A DNA stretch of 64,000 nucleotides from Pseudomaricurvus sp050633365 (lineage in GTDB: Bacteria; Pseudomonadota; Gammaproteobacteria; Pseudomonadales; Cellvibrionaceae). Every line of letters starts with the position of its first letter. Position 1 is the first letter of the stretch. The notes under the pieces were generated by a model that worked only from the letters and a program-made list of their open reading frames with translations, was not told where the DNA came from and searched no databases. A program made the position numbers and the translations under genes. The DNA lies in assembly GCA_050633365.1 (NCBI GenBank), contig JBOEGJ010000019.1, forward strand, positions 26,700-90,699, written 5' to 3'. Positions 9,451-19,322 of the stretch are shown here, one piece after another.

Positions 9451-9781
9451 TGCCGGACTACTGTCTGGTTGCGCCAGTTCCTTTCACAGTAACAAAAAGG
9501 CAAAAGTATTTGGCACGGATATGCCCTCGATGAAGAGCATTCACGATGAAAAATTTCACAATGCTAACGATGAACAGCTGGTGAGGCCGCAACGTGCTAT
9601 CAGCGATGTGGCCAATGCTGAACAAGAAGAGTTTCAGTGGCTGCCTAATCCGACGCTGCGAATGTATGTTTTCAGGCATCTGACTGCTGCAGGCTACCCG
9701 GTACCAGGATATAGCACCTTTTTCCGGCTTTACATCCAGGATCATATTGCGGCTCCGGGTGAACAGGCAGGATGGGAATAG
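9410..9781 (+). CDS. TIGR03751 family conjugal transfer lipoprotein (TraV-like)
   Basis: The N-terminus is a lipoprotein signal with lipobox LLSGC (Cys at residue 18), so the mature protein is likely anchored in the outer membrane. The rest, about 105 residues, contains the family stretch LPNPTLRMYVFRHLTAAGYPVPGY near the C-terminus. It takes the TraV/VirB7 position in the core complex. ATG 9410 has an ideal AAGGAGA site (9396-9402), which supports this start even though it lies inside the end of the TIGR03752 gene. The VirB4 gene follows with a short overlap or none, depending on its start. Confidence 0.82.
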   Translation: MRKMILILITIWINAGLLSGCASSFHSNKKAKVFGTDMPSMKSIHDEKFHNANDEQLVRPQRAISDVANAEQEEFQWLPNPTLRMYVFRHLTAAGYPVPGYSTFFRLYIQDHIAAPGEQAGWE

Positions 9782-9783
9782 AT

Positions 9784-12540
9784 ATGGCGGATAAGCAATT
9801 AAAAGGCAAGCAGTCGAAGCGTGATTCAGCGATTACGGATGCTGATGTGGATGCACTCTATCGTCACCCCGCGTCGTTGAGCGATTGGTTACCGTGGGTA
9901 GACTACGATGAGTCCTCAGAGACGTTTACCCTCGAAGATGGTTTTAGTGCTGCAGCGATGTTTGAAATTACTGGCGTTTCCACTGAAGCGCGTTCAAGTA
10001 AATTCTTGCAAGAAGTTCAGGCCAATATACAAACCTGCATCAACCACACGATTCCGGCACACGATAATCCCTTTGTATTGCAATGTTTTGTCTCAGATGA
10101 AGACTCGCTATCGGCATTATCACGATCTTTAAATACCTATACAGAGAGCCATTGTAGGCAAACCCCAGAGCACCGTTTGTTGGCAAGTAACTTTGTTTCC
10201 CGTATGCAAAGGCATTTCAAGCGTATGACGCAGAGCGCCGGGCTATTCGAAGATAACACGGTGACGGGCGGTAGCTGGCGAGGAAAGGTGCGCCGTGTGC
10301 GAGTGTTTTTGTATCGCCGGAGAGAGTTAAATGATAACGAACATATCGACCCCGTTACCGAAATCAACCAGGTCGCGGAACGCTTTGTCACCCAGATGGC
10401 AGCCACAGGCATTGGTATTCGACGATGTGATGACCATGATCTCTATGCCTGGCTATTACGTTGGTTTAACCCTAAGGCTGAGGTGGCGGATGGGGATTTG
10501 GACAGGCTCACTGAGCTAACGGAACTTCCTGAAAATCAGGAACGGGCATTTAGTCACGATCTGTCCGACCTATTGTTTCTTTCTCAGCCTTCATCCGATG
10601 GCGGTCACGGCGTTTGGTACTTCGATGACTTGCCACATAGAGCGATCACCGTGGATGCGTTGCGAAGGAAGCCATTGCCCGGTCACTTTACCGGTGAGCG
10701 ACAGGTTGGCGATAACCTGTATGCCTTGTTCGATAAGCTGCCAGAGGGCAGCATTCTTTCCCTATGCGTGACGCTTCAACCTCAAGATCTCGTTGAGAAT
10801 CATGTGGTGCAGGTGCTCAATTCAGCAAAGGGTGAAACAGCAGAAGCGATGGCGGCTGAGCAGGATGCCAAGGAAGCCTTGAAATGGATGTCCCACGGGG
10901 ACTATCTGTTGCCCACTGTTATAACGCTGTTTACCCGTGGGGATTCCCTCGCTGATCTGCAAAAGAGGACCAATGAAGTCAACGCGTTGCTGCTGGCTAA
11001 TGGTTTGCATCCTATTCGAGAGAAAGATGAGTTGTTGCCGCTGGATACCTATATTCGCCAGTTGCCCATGAACTATGAGCCGAAGCGGGAGAAGGTGAAC
11101 AAGAAGAGTCGTTTGGTATTTTCTAGTGACTTGGCCAGGTTATTACCATTCTACGGTCGCAGTCGGGGCACCGGGCATCCGGGTCTGGTTTTTTTTAATC
11201 GGGGCGGCGAACCTTTGACCTTCGATCCGCTGAACAAGCAGGATCGGGCCAAGAATGCCTTTGGTTTGGTATTGGGGCCTCCTGGTTCTGGTAAGTCGGC
11301 ATTAATGGTGTACATCCTGTTACAGGTCGCAGCGATCTACGGTGCGCGAATTTACATTATTGAAAAGGGCGGGTCGTTCAAACTGCTGGGTGATTATTGT
11401 CGATATTTCGGGTTGAGCGTTAATCAGGTGACGCTTCACCCCAAGGAAGACGTTAGCCTGCCGCCTTTTGCTGACGCCTATGAAATGCTCAAAAGAGAAC
11501 GAGCACAGCAGGCTTCGTTTGGTGAAGAGCTTTCAGCTAATCAAGAGCCTTCAGCTTATGAAGAAGCATCTTTGGATGCTTCGGATAACAGTGATGATGA
11601 CGAAGAACGGGATCTGCTGGGCGAGATGGAATTGAAGGCCCGCATTATGATTACCGGCGGGGATAGTAAGGAAGAAGCTGTGATGACGCGGGCGGATCGC
11701 CTAACGATTCGTAGAGCGATCATCCTCGCTGCGGAGGAAAAGCAAGCGGCTGGCAGTCGAGAAATTGTATTAACCGAGGATGTGGTTAATGCGTTGAACA
11801 AGTTGGCGGTGGAGGAGTCCAGCACGCCGAAACGCCAAGAGCGTGCCAGAGACATGGCTGATGCAATGGCATTGTATTGTTCAGGAACCGCCGGGCATTT
11901 TTTTAATCGTGTGGGCAAGGCCTGGCCAGAGGCCGATGTTACCATCATGGAAATGGGACTACTCGCCAATGAAGGCTATGAAGACCAACTGGCCTTAGGG
12001 TTTATGGGTTTGATGAATCAGATCAACGGTGTCGTGGAGCGTGAGCAATATGATCATCGCCCGACCTTCGTGCTAGGTGATGAAGCGCACTTGATTACGA
12101 CGAATCCCTTATTAGCTATTTTCCTGGTTAAGATCGTGAAAATGTGGCGCAAGTTGGGTGCCTGGTTATGGTTGGCCACCCAGAACCTGGAAGACTTTCC
12201 CGACGCTGCAAAAAAACTACTCAGTATGTTCGAGTGGTGGATAGCAATGGTTTGCCCTAAGGAAGAGATTGAACAAATCTCACGCTTTAAAGACCTCACC
12301 GAGGAGCAGAAGGGTATGCTTCGCGCGGCAAGAAAAGAGCCTGGAAACTATACCGAGGGCGTTGTGCTATCTGACAACCTGCAATGCTTGTTCAGAAACG
12401 TGCCGCCACCGTTAGCCCTGGCACTTGCCATGACTGAAAAGCACGAGAAGCAACAGCGTGCTGAGATTATGAAGTCTCAGCATTGCTCCGAGTTGGAAGC
12501 GGTGTTTACTGTTGCTGATGGTTTAGGGTCGACGAAGTAG
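9784..12540 (+). CDS. traC: Conjugative transfer ATPase, TIGR03744 / VirB4-TraC family
   Basis: This is the large motor ATPase of the mating-pair apparatus (about 918 residues). The N-terminal half resembles the TraC domain. The Walker A motif GPPGSGKSAL lies near nt 11275-11305 and the Walker B VLGDEAHLI near nt 12070. ATQN, typical of VirB4 motor domains, is near nt 12178. An acidic low-complexity insert rich in Glu, Asp and Ser sits at nt 11500-11620. Start 9784 follows GGGAA; 9772 is an alternative. It is the last gene of module A. In related elements TIGR03757 follows directly, but here a convergent metal-resistance operon intervenes. Confidence 0.9.
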   Translation: MADKQLKGKQSKRDSAITDADVDALYRHPASLSDWLPWVDYDESSETFTLEDGFSAAAMFEITGVSTEARSSKFLQEVQANIQTCINHTIPAHDNPFVLQCFVSDEDSLSALSRSLNTYTESHCRQTPEHRLLASNFVSRMQRHFKRMTQSAGLFEDNTVTGGSWRGKVRRVRVFLYRRRELNDNEHIDPVTEINQVAERFVTQMAATGIGIRRCDDHDLYAWLLRWFNPKAEVADGDLDRLTELTELPENQERAFSHDLSDLLFLSQPSSDGGHGVWYFDDLPHRAITVDALRRKPLPGHFTGERQVGDNLYALFDKLPEGSILSLCVTLQPQDLVENHVVQVLNSAKGETAEAMAAEQDAKEALKWMSHGDYLLPTVITLFTRGDSLADLQKRTNEVNALLLANGLHPIREKDELLPLDTYIRQLPMNYEPKREKVNKKSRLVFSSDLARLLPFYGRSRGTGHPGLVFFNRGGEPLTFDPLNKQDRAKNAFGLVLGPPGSGKSALMVYILLQVAAIYGARIYIIEKGGSFKLLGDYCRYFGLSVNQVTLHPKEDVSLPPFADAYEMLKRERAQQASFGEELSANQEPSAYEEASLDASDNSDDDEERDLLGEMELKARIMITGGDSKEEAVMTRADRLTIRRAIILAAEEKQAAGSREIVLTEDVVNALNKLAVEESSTPKRQERARDMADAMALYCSGTAGHFFNRVGKAWPEADVTIMEMGLLANEGYEDQLALGFMGLMNQINGVVEREQYDHRPTFVLGDEAHLITTNPLLAIFLVKIVKMWRKLGAWLWLATQNLEDFPDAAKKLLSMFEWWIAMVCPKEEIEQISRFKDLTEEQKGMLRAARKEPGNYTEGVVLSDNLQCLFRNVPPPLALALAMTEKHEKQQRAEIMKSQHCSELEAVFTVADGLGSTK

Positions 12541-12588
12541 GGAAGGCATTTACAGCTCCCTATAGATTTTTGGGCCAACGAGAAAATT

Positions 12589-12616
12589 AGCACACCCTCA
12601 AAAAGGAGGGTGTGCT
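12589..12616. terminator. Bidirectional hairpin terminator between traC and czcA
   Basis: An 11-bp perfect stem AGCACACCCTC (12589-12599) / GAGGGTGTGCT (12606-12616) with a 6-nt A-rich loop lies between the convergent stop codons of the ATPase gene (12540) and czcA (12624). On the minus strand it is followed by AATTTTC, a weak U-tract. Confidence 0.7.
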
Positions 12617-12623
12617 CTCAAGT

Positions 12624-15600
12624 TTATCCGGCTTCGACACCTTGCTTGCTATGACGATGTACCCAGTGGTACAGCACGGGCAATACAAAAAGTGTTAGCA
12701 ACGTCGACGAAATAATGCCCCCAATCACAACAGTTGCCAGAGGCCGCTGCACTTCAGCGCCAGTTCCCGTATTGAGTGCCATGGGTACGAAACCGAGGCT
12801 GGCAACCAGTGCAGTCATTAATACTGGACGCAATCGAATTAACGCTCCATCAACAACTGATGTTAGAAGATCACCTTTTTCATGCCAGAGGTCACGAATA
12901 AAGGCCAGCATCACTAAACCGTTGAGCACGGCGACTCCAGATAGGGCAATAAAACCAACGCCTGCCGAAATCGACAGTGGCATATCCCGCAACCATAGAG
13001 AGAGAACACCACCGGTTAGTGCTAAAGGTACGCCAGTAAAAATAATTAACGCATCTTTGAGCGAGCCAAAGGCCATCACCAAAATTCCTAAAATCACGAG
13101 GAGTGTAATGGGAACCACTATGGCTAAGCGCTGGCTAGCCGATTCAAGCTGCTCAAAGGTTCCGCCATAATCAAGCCAATACCCTGGAGGAATCTTTGCT
13201 TCCTGTTGAATTCTATTTTTGACGTCGTTCACGAAACTGCCCAAATCGCGACCACGTACATTTGCCGTCACTACTACGCGCCGCTTACCATTTTCCCTAC
13301 TGATTTGTGCGGGTGAAGGTTGAATATTCAACGTAGCAACTTCTTCAAGAGGGATATAGTCACCATTGGGGAGTGGAACAGGTAAGGACATGAGTCCCTC
13401 TATATCTCGCCTAAGCATTTCGGGTAAACGAACAATCAGCTCAAAACGGCGATCACCTTCATATAGAATACCTGCGGACTCGCCTCCAATCGCTGTAGCA
13501 ATCCAATCTTGCAGTTGAACGACGTTGAGGCCGTAACGACCGAGCGTTTCTCTTTTTGGTATAACGGATAATGAGGGTAATCCTTCTACTTGCTCCATAC
13601 GGGCGTCAGCCGCACCTTCGATTGAGTTAACAATCTGCAAAATATCATTAGCGGTAAACATCAACTGGTCTAAATCATCGCCAAATATTTTTATTCCGAG
13701 ATCTGCTCGAACACCCGATATAAGTTCGTTAAATCGCATTTGAATGGGTTGAGTAAATTCATAGTTATTACCCGGAATTCTTTCCAAAGCCTCTTCCATT
13801 TCTTCAAGTAATTCACTCTTTGATTTTGAAGGGTCACTCCATAGATCACGAGGTTTAAGAATGACAAAAATATCGGCAATGCTGGGTGGCATAGGGTCGG
13901 TGGCCACTTCAGGTGTTCCAATCCGCGAAAAAACCTTGTCCACTTCAGGAAAGCTTTTAATGCGTTTTTCAAGGATTTCTTGCATCTCAACGGATTGCTC
14001 CAAACCTGTGCCGGGTATCCGTAAAGCCTGAAGCGCAATGTCGCCCTCATTCAATTGCGGAACAAATTCAGAACCTAATGTCGTCGCCAGCCAGAGGCTA
14101 AATGCGACAAGCATTGCTGCAAATGAGACAACCAGCCAACGGAACTTAAAGGCCAAGAGCAATGCTGGGCGGTAAAACCTTTTGGTGGCAGACAGCACCG
14201 CACTTTCTTTTTCACTGATTTTTCCGTTCATGAATACCGCCACAGCGGCAGGTACAAGCGTTAGAGACAAAACCATGGCGGAAATTAACGCCATCACCAC
14301 GGTTGCGGCCATGGGGTGAAACATCTTGCCTTCGACGCCGGTAAGCGTAAAGATGGGGATGTACACAACCGTAATAATTGCCACACCGAATAAACTGGGT
14401 CTTATTACCTCCGACGTTGCTTCAAAAACTATATTCAACCGCTCGCGTAATGCCTGAATACCCCCATTCTGTTTTTGTGATTCCGCAAGCCGACGAACGG
14501 CGTTTTCAACAATAATGACGGCACCATCAACTATTAGCCCAAAATCAAGTGCACCAAGGCTCATTAAATTAGCGGAAACACCCGTCTTAACCATCCCTGT
14601 TATTGTCATCAACATAGATAGCGGTATCACAGCAGCGGTAATTAACGCTGCACGGAGATTGCCAAGTAGTAAAAACAACACAACAATGACTAATAATGCG
14701 CCTTCAACAAGATTTTTAGTGACTGTTGCAATGGCTTTGTCGACCAGCGTTGTGCGGTTATACACAGGCTCTGCGACCACTCCTTCTGGTAGTGATATCT
14801 GAATATCTTCGAGTTTTAGTGCGACATCTCGAGCAACCGTTCGGGAATTTGCGCCAATTAGCATCATGGCAGTGCCCAGTACGGTCTCCACGCCATCACG
14901 CGTCGCGGCACCAGTGCGAAGTTCTTTGCCAATAGCGACTTCGGCGATGTCATGAATTTTCACTGGAATCCCGTCGTTCTGCTTGATGATGACATCTAGA
15001 ATTTCTTCAATAGTCGCTAGTTGCCCTGGAGCACGAACCAATAATTGCTGGCCATTTTTCTCAATATAACCTGCGCCACGGTTTTCGTTATTTGCCCTTA
15101 ATGCATTAGCAATGTCATTGAAACTTACTTCGTGATACAAAAGCTTTTCTGGAATAGGCGTAACATGATATTGCTTGTTGTAACCGCCGATACTATTTAC
15201 CTCGATAACACCTTTTACTTGTGCAAGTTGTGGCTTAATAATCCAATCCTGAATTTCTCGTAAAGCTGTTGCCGTGTAAGGTTTTCCATTAGTCATGCGT
15301 GCATCTGGGTTGGCTTGAATTGTGTACATAAAAATTTCGCCAAGCCCCGTGGATATTGGTCCCATTTCTGGCTCCAGGCCCTGTGGTAGTACACTTTTGA
15401 TCGCACCAAGACGTTCATTAATAAGGTTGCGTGCGAAGTAGATGTCCGTACCTTCTTCAAAAACAACAGTAACTTGAGATAAGCCGTAACGCGAAAGCGA
15501 GCGAGTATGCGAGAGACGAGGTAAACCCGCTAAAGCTGTCTCGACCGGATAGGTAATACGCTGCTCCGCTTCCAATGGCGAATAGCCAGGTGCAGTTGTG

Positions 15601-15749
15601 TTAATTTGTACTTGCACATTGGTAATATCAGGCACTGCATCAATGGGTAGCTTTTGATAGCTCCAAATTCCAAGAGCGAAAATTACTAATATAAAGCTCA
15701 AAAACAGATAGCGCCGCTCAATAGCGAGACGCAAAATAGATTCAATCAT
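12624..15749 (-). CDS. czcA: CzcA-type heavy-metal efflux RND transporter (HME family)
   Basis: This inner-membrane proton/metal antiporter of the tripartite CzcCBA pump is 1041 residues, full length for the family. TM1 lies at residues about 13-30, and VDAVPDITNVQV opens the first periplasmic domain. The TM4 motif DFGLIVDGAVIIVEN near residue 400 is the HME signature, with the form typical of divalent-cation (Zn/Co/Cd) pumps rather than CusA. The segment RFNELISGVRADLGIKIFG is also CzcA-like. It is the last gene of the minus-strand operon, 10 bp after czcB, with a strong terminator beyond it. The substrate is likely Zn, Cd, Co or Pb; the exact specificity cannot be read from sequence. Confidence 0.92.
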   Translation of the reverse strand: MIESILRLAIERRYLFLSFILVIFALGIWSYQKLPIDAVPDITNVQVQINTTAPGYSPLEAEQRITYPVETALAGLPRLSHTRSLSRYGLSQVTVVFEEGTDIYFARNLINERLGAIKSVLPQGLEPEMGPISTGLGEIFMYTIQANPDARMTNGKPYTATALREIQDWIIKPQLAQVKGVIEVNSIGGYNKQYHVTPIPEKLLYHEVSFNDIANALRANNENRGAGYIEKNGQQLLVRAPGQLATIEEILDVIIKQNDGIPVKIHDIAEVAIGKELRTGAATRDGVETVLGTAMMLIGANSRTVARDVALKLEDIQISLPEGVVAEPVYNRTTLVDKAIATVTKNLVEGALLVIVVLFLLLGNLRAALITAAVIPLSMLMTITGMVKTGVSANLMSLGALDFGLIVDGAVIIVENAVRRLAESQKQNGGIQALRERLNIVFEATSEVIRPSLFGVAIITVVYIPIFTLTGVEGKMFHPMAATVVMALISAMVLSLTLVPAAVAVFMNGKISEKESAVLSATKRFYRPALLLAFKFRWLVVSFAAMLVAFSLWLATTLGSEFVPQLNEGDIALQALRIPGTGLEQSVEMQEILEKRIKSFPEVDKVFSRIGTPEVATDPMPPSIADIFVILKPRDLWSDPSKSKSELLEEMEEALERIPGNNYEFTQPIQMRFNELISGVRADLGIKIFGDDLDQLMFTANDILQIVNSIEGAADARMEQVEGLPSLSVIPKRETLGRYGLNVVQLQDWIATAIGGESAGILYEGDRRFELIVRLPEMLRRDIEGLMSLPVPLPNGDYIPLEEVATLNIQPSPAQISRENGKRRVVVTANVRGRDLGSFVNDVKNRIQQEAKIPPGYWLDYGGTFEQLESASQRLAIVVPITLLVILGILVMAFGSLKDALIIFTGVPLALTGGVLSLWLRDMPLSISAGVGFIALSGVAVLNGLVMLAFIRDLWHEKGDLLTSVVDGALIRLRPVLMTALVASLGFVPMALNTGTGAEVQRPLATVVIGGIISSTLLTLFVLPVLYHWVHRHSKQGVEAG

Positions 15750-15759
15750 GTTGCGTCTC

Positions 15760-16662
15760 CTAGTCGTTATCTTCGGCTTCGGATTTCAAAATATCCGCTT
15801 TAATTAAGTAGCTATTTTCTGATACGTATTCAGTTCCGCTGTCGAGGCCTGAAAGTACCTCAAAAAAGTTATCGTCCGATTTCCCTAACACTAACGGAGT
15901 GAACTCATAACTCTCGTTGTTTTTTACAAATACGCCAAATCGTCCACCCAGTTCCTGAACAGCTTCTTTTTTCACGGTCAATGCAACATCAAATTGACGT
16001 GTATGGATTTTACCCTTGGCAAATTGCCCTGGTGATAAATTTAAATCGGTGTTGCTCAGTTTTACACGAGCGAGGGCATACGGTTTGTCTGCTACTGGAA
16101 TCACATGTGTAACAAGAGCTTCGAGGGATTGGTCATTTATAACGACCAGAATAGTTTGGCCTTTATTTACCTTTTCTTGTTGAGCGGGGTAAACGCGAAA
16201 CTCCAGCCAAGCAGTGTTTAAATTCACGATGGTAAATAATTGTCGCTCTTGAGTGAGTTCTCCAGGGTTCGCCTGACGTTGCACAATCAGACCGGTTGCT
16301 GGTGCATGTAACGGATAGTCCTTTAGGCTTTCATTTGATTCTATTGTTGCTAGCCGATCACCTTCTTTTACCGTATCACCAATCGAAACATTCACTGACT
16401 TGATAACACCGGGAAAACGCGCATAAATTTCATGAGTGTTTTCTGGTGCTTGTGTTAGTTCTCCATAAACCGTAATGGTTTGACTGAGTGTTCCTGGTGA
16501 TGCAAATGTCGTGACAATGCCAACTTTCTCAGAGAGGTCGTCATCGATATGACTGGCCGTCTCTTCATGTTCTTCTCCGTCGTTGTCTTCATCCGCCAGA
16601 ATGTTCTGTATTGGCGAAACAACGCCAAGTAGCAGTGATAGTATGAGTAAATAGTTTTTCAT
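15760..16662 (-). CDS. czcB: CzcB-type periplasmic adaptor subunit
   Basis: This membrane fusion protein links CzcA to CzcC. It has a signal peptide (residues 1-23, cleavage near ILADE) and an acidic, His-containing N-terminus (EDNDGEEHEETASHIDDD). A lipoyl/barrel-sandwich half-motif (ESLKDYPLHAPATGLIVQRQ) and a C-terminal beta-barrel/proximal domain follow. At 300 residues it is shorter than classical CzcB and lacks a long alpha-hairpin. The acidic/His N-terminus may bind metal, which is inference. It is spaced 59 bp after czcC and 10 bp before czcA on the same strand. Confidence 0.88.
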   Translation of the reverse strand: MKNYLLILSLLLGVVSPIQNILADEDNDGEEHEETASHIDDDLSEKVGIVTTFASPGTLSQTITVYGELTQAPENTHEIYARFPGVIKSVNVSIGDTVKEGDRLATIESNESLKDYPLHAPATGLIVQRQANPGELTQERQLFTIVNLNTAWLEFRVYPAQQEKVNKGQTILVVINDQSLEALVTHVIPVADKPYALARVKLSNTDLNLSPGQFAKGKIHTRQFDVALTVKKEAVQELGGRFGVFVKNNESYEFTPLVLGKSDDNFFEVLSGLDSGTEYVSENSYLIKADILKSEAEDND

Positions 16663-16721
16663 TTTCGATTACCTGTTAGATCAGCTTGAAGCCGAATCAA
16701 TAAAATAGCGTTAAAATTTGT

Positions 16722-18116
16722 TTACTTTGTTAATGCTTCACCATACTGCGAGCTGGACAAAGGCTCTGCTGTGAGCTGTTCGATTTCGGCTCCATACGTT
16801 AATGCGGATGAAGCGGATTCGATCAGGGTGCGCTTGGCACTTAGCAATTCCTGTCTGGCGGAAACATATTCAAGATAGCCGTAACGGCCACGTTGGTACG
16901 CCGCCTGTATTTCTTTGAGCGCTTCTTCTAACGCAGGAATAATAGAGTTTTGAAGCTCCCTGGCTGCAAGAATGGCCTGCTTTCTATTGTGGTATGCGCG
17001 AAATAACTGCGTGTGCATGTTGAGTAATGAAACTTCCTTTTGAACAAAGACTTCGTTGCGTTGAGCAAGTGCAGTAGAAACCGCGCCGGAGTTTCTTTTC
17101 GATGAAAAGAGCGGCATGCTAAAACCTGCAACCAGGGCTGTATCGTCATTTTCCTGAAAACGGCGCACACCAACCGACCAGTTAATGTCAGCTTTCGACT
17201 GTGTTCGGGCAAGACGTACTTCCGCTTCTTTGAGACGCTCTTCTGCTGCAAAGACTTTGATAGCCGGGTTATTTTTCATTTTGGTATAGAGCCTGTCAAA
17301 ATTAACATCCGTACCAAAGTGGAACAAATCACCATCAATGGCTGCAAATTTTGGCGACGTTTCTCCCCAAAGTGCCGCGAGTGACACTTTCAGATAAGCG
17401 AGCTGCTGTTGAGTGGAGAGTAGTGTGAGTTGTGCTTGCGAGGCCGCAGCCTGGGCGCGTTTTACTTCGGCATCTGGTGTTGCGCCTGCTTTAGCGCGTT
17501 CTTTTACGATGTTTAGAGTCTGGTTAGAAAGCTCACTTGCTTCTTTCGCCAGGGATACCTGCTCTTGTGCAGCGAGTACATCCACATAGCGCCGGGTTAC
17601 TTCACCCAGCAATTCCAGTGATTCCACCTGTCTCTGTGCATCGAGAACGGAGCGACTATTAGAAACGATGCCCCTGCGCGCAGCGCGCTTATCGCCCAAT
17701 TCCAGTACGGAAGAGAGCGAAATGGTTAGTTCAGCACCATCAAAGCCGCTGAGTTCGTCGGAGCCCGCAAAATTTTCTGCTTCCAAACCAAGTTCATAAG
17801 CCGGTTTTAAATTTGCCGTTTCCAACTGCCCAGTTAGCGCTGTGTTACGAAAGTCAAAAACCTTGAGGGAAGGGTTCTGTTCTAGAGTACGCTTCAGTGC
17901 GGCGTTTAGCGTGAGGGTACTGTTTGTGGCTTGAGCCTGAGCAAGAGGCAGTTGTCCGCCTACAATCAGACCGATAAATACCAGCTTTTTAAAGCTGATT
18001 CTATTAAATCCAGCGCTTGTAGAGCGCACAGCCTTGGGCGGTTCCGTAGATTCCGCCCTGCTGAAAATGGATGAGCTACCCGATAATAAAGTAGCGACAA
18101 TATTTCGCGTTTGCAT
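16722..18116 (-). CDS. czcC: CzcC-type TolC family outer-membrane factor
   Basis: The 464-residue product has two outer-membrane-efflux-protein repeats: helices around residues 70-260 with long heptad stretches, and again 270-450. TLNAALKRTLEQNPSLKVFD is the usual start of the first repeat. The N-terminus is long, and a hydrophobic segment at residues about 45-60 ending QLPLAQAQA is the likely signal peptide. An internal start near residue 43-48 is therefore possible. It forms the exit duct for CzcAB. It follows the CzcI-like gene by 102 bp in a minus-strand operon. Confidence 0.87.
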   Translation of the reverse strand: MQTRNIVATLLSGSSSIFSRAESTEPPKAVRSTSAGFNRISFKKLVFIGLIVGGQLPLAQAQATNSTLTLNAALKRTLEQNPSLKVFDFRNTALTGQLETANLKPAYELGLEAENFAGSDELSGFDGAELTISLSSVLELGDKRAARRGIVSNSRSVLDAQRQVESLELLGEVTRRYVDVLAAQEQVSLAKEASELSNQTLNIVKERAKAGATPDAEVKRAQAAASQAQLTLLSTQQQLAYLKVSLAALWGETSPKFAAIDGDLFHFGTDVNFDRLYTKMKNNPAIKVFAAEERLKEAEVRLARTQSKADINWSVGVRRFQENDDTALVAGFSMPLFSSKRNSGAVSTALAQRNEVFVQKEVSLLNMHTQLFRAYHNRKQAILAARELQNSIIPALEEALKEIQAAYQRGRYGYLEYVSARQELLSAKRTLIESASSALTYGAEIEQLTAEPLSSSQYGEALTK

Positions 18117-18218
18117 AAATCAAAATCCGATTTTAATGAACGATCGTGCACAGTGATTAGCCTGTTACCGGTAATGGTTTACAGTAATAGCTGCGCGCTG
18201 ATAAGTATCAGAAATGGC

Positions 18219-18536
18219 TTATACGATGGGAGGAGGAGTCGGTGGTGCCTGTGCGAAATTGAGGGTGTGAGGGTCGTAAGCTGAAAATCTCTGGTCGGTC
18301 ATATCACAGTTCATGATGGTGAGATGCCCTGAGATGTTGATGCAGTGACCGTGACAACAATGCTGGCAGCGGTTGTCATTGTCATCTACGTCTGGCGAAA
18401 GAGAATCACTGCTATCTAAAATATGTGCATATTTCTCCCCGAGAGGATGCTCTCCATCCACAGAATCCACTGCGCCTTCGATACCCATAAAGAGTAACGA
18501 AAAAACAAACAAATATAGGATGACGGGTCGCAACAT
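18219..18536 (-). CDS. Small exported Cys/His-rich protein, CzcI-like
   Basis: A 105-residue protein starts with a hydrophobic signal (LYLFVFSLLFMGIEGA). It carries an acidic stretch and then the cluster CQHCCHGHC, a likely metal-binding site, and ends in PPTPPPIV. Small periplasmic proteins of this sort precede czcCBA in several bacteria and are called CzcI. I chose ATG 18536; a TTG at 18605 would add 23 residues before the signal. It lies between the methyltransferase gene and czcC on the same strand. The C-terminal double proline recurs in three other small metal-locus proteins in this window (23131, 35826, 41028). The function is unproven; a periplasmic metal sensor or chaperone is plausible. 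Confidence 0.65.
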   Translation of the reverse strand: MLRPVILYLFVFSLLFMGIEGAVDSVDGEHPLGEKYAHILDSSDSLSPDVDDNDNRCQHCCHGHCINISGHLTIMNCDMTDQRFSAYDPHTLNFAQAPPTPPPIV

Positions 18537-18614
18537 AGCTAACAAGTCTATACTGTCCTGATTACGGGAAACAGAGTTATTGTACTGGAGGTGTTCAATT
18601 TTCAATTGCTCATT

Positions 18615-19304
18615 TTAGTTTAATTGTGCTGTATTTGGTTGTTTTGATGGTTTTTTTGCTTGAAAAAGTCGAACGGTTCCCAAGAATGTGGGTACAAATC
18701 TACTATTTTCTACATCAGTGAATCCGGTTTCTTTCATATGGTTTGGTAATGTACCTTTAACGCTGTCGCGTGTCGTTTCAAAACCGTCCAGTAGTTGAAC
18801 GATGAAAAACATGAGTCGTTGGATACGCGATGACGGCTTTCCCCAATCCGCGATATGCAGCCGGCCTCCCGGTTTAAGGACACGAAGAATTTCGGCCAAG
18901 GCTTCGCGTTTTTGGTGGGTTGTCAAATGATGAAAGAACAGGCTCGAAACAACGATATCGAAAGTCTGTGCGTTATCCGGTAGCTGTTGTGCATACCCTT
19001 GCTGGAAACTAATTTGACTGCCAATGGCAGCCACTTTGCTATTCGCCCGCTCAAGCTGCACTGGATCGGCGTCCAACCCCTTGATACGAAGCTTTTGCTC
19101 GCGTTCTGCGAGTAGATAGGTCAATGTGCCGGTGCCACAGCCAACATCGAGAACATGCTCCCCAGCTTGAGGGGCCGCTAATTCAACCAATTTATTTTTA
19201 AACATTCCTTCACGGGTGGTCAGCCGCACTACTAAGTCATAAAAGCGTGTTAAAGCGTGATATTTCAACGCGGGTATATAGGATTGCTGGCTGTGTGATT
19301 TCAT
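18615..19304 (-). CDS. Class I SAM-dependent methyltransferase
   Basis: The protein is 229 residues with the SAM-binding motif VLDVGCGTGTL (residues about 52-62), motif II near GLDADPVQL, the post-motif VSSLFFHHL and motif LRVLKPGGRLHIADWG. This is the UbiE/Methyltransf_11 type. It sits 18 bp after the CDF transporter gene and 9 bp before the possible start of the CzcI-like gene, so it belongs to the metal operon. Methyltransferases of this kind recur beside cadmium/lead regulators, but the substrate is unknown. A degenerate paralogue remains at 55731-55965. Confidence 0.85.
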   Translation of the reverse strand: MKSHSQQSYIPALKYHALTRFYDLVVRLTTREGMFKNKLVELAAPQAGEHVLDVGCGTGTLTYLLAEREQKLRIKGLDADPVQLERANSKVAAIGSQISFQQGYAQQLPDNAQTFDIVVSSLFFHHLTTHQKREALAEILRVLKPGGRLHIADWGKPSSRIQRLMFFIVQLLDGFETTRDSVKGTLPNHMKETGFTDVENSRFVPTFLGTVRLFQAKKPSKQPNTAQLN

Positions 19305-19322
19305 AGACTCAAACGCTCGCCG

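Noticed and set aside
12715..13170. 151-residue plus-strand frame inside czcA
   Set aside because: It is antisense to a conserved RND gene; Thr/Pro/Ala-rich composition is typical of an antisense shadow.
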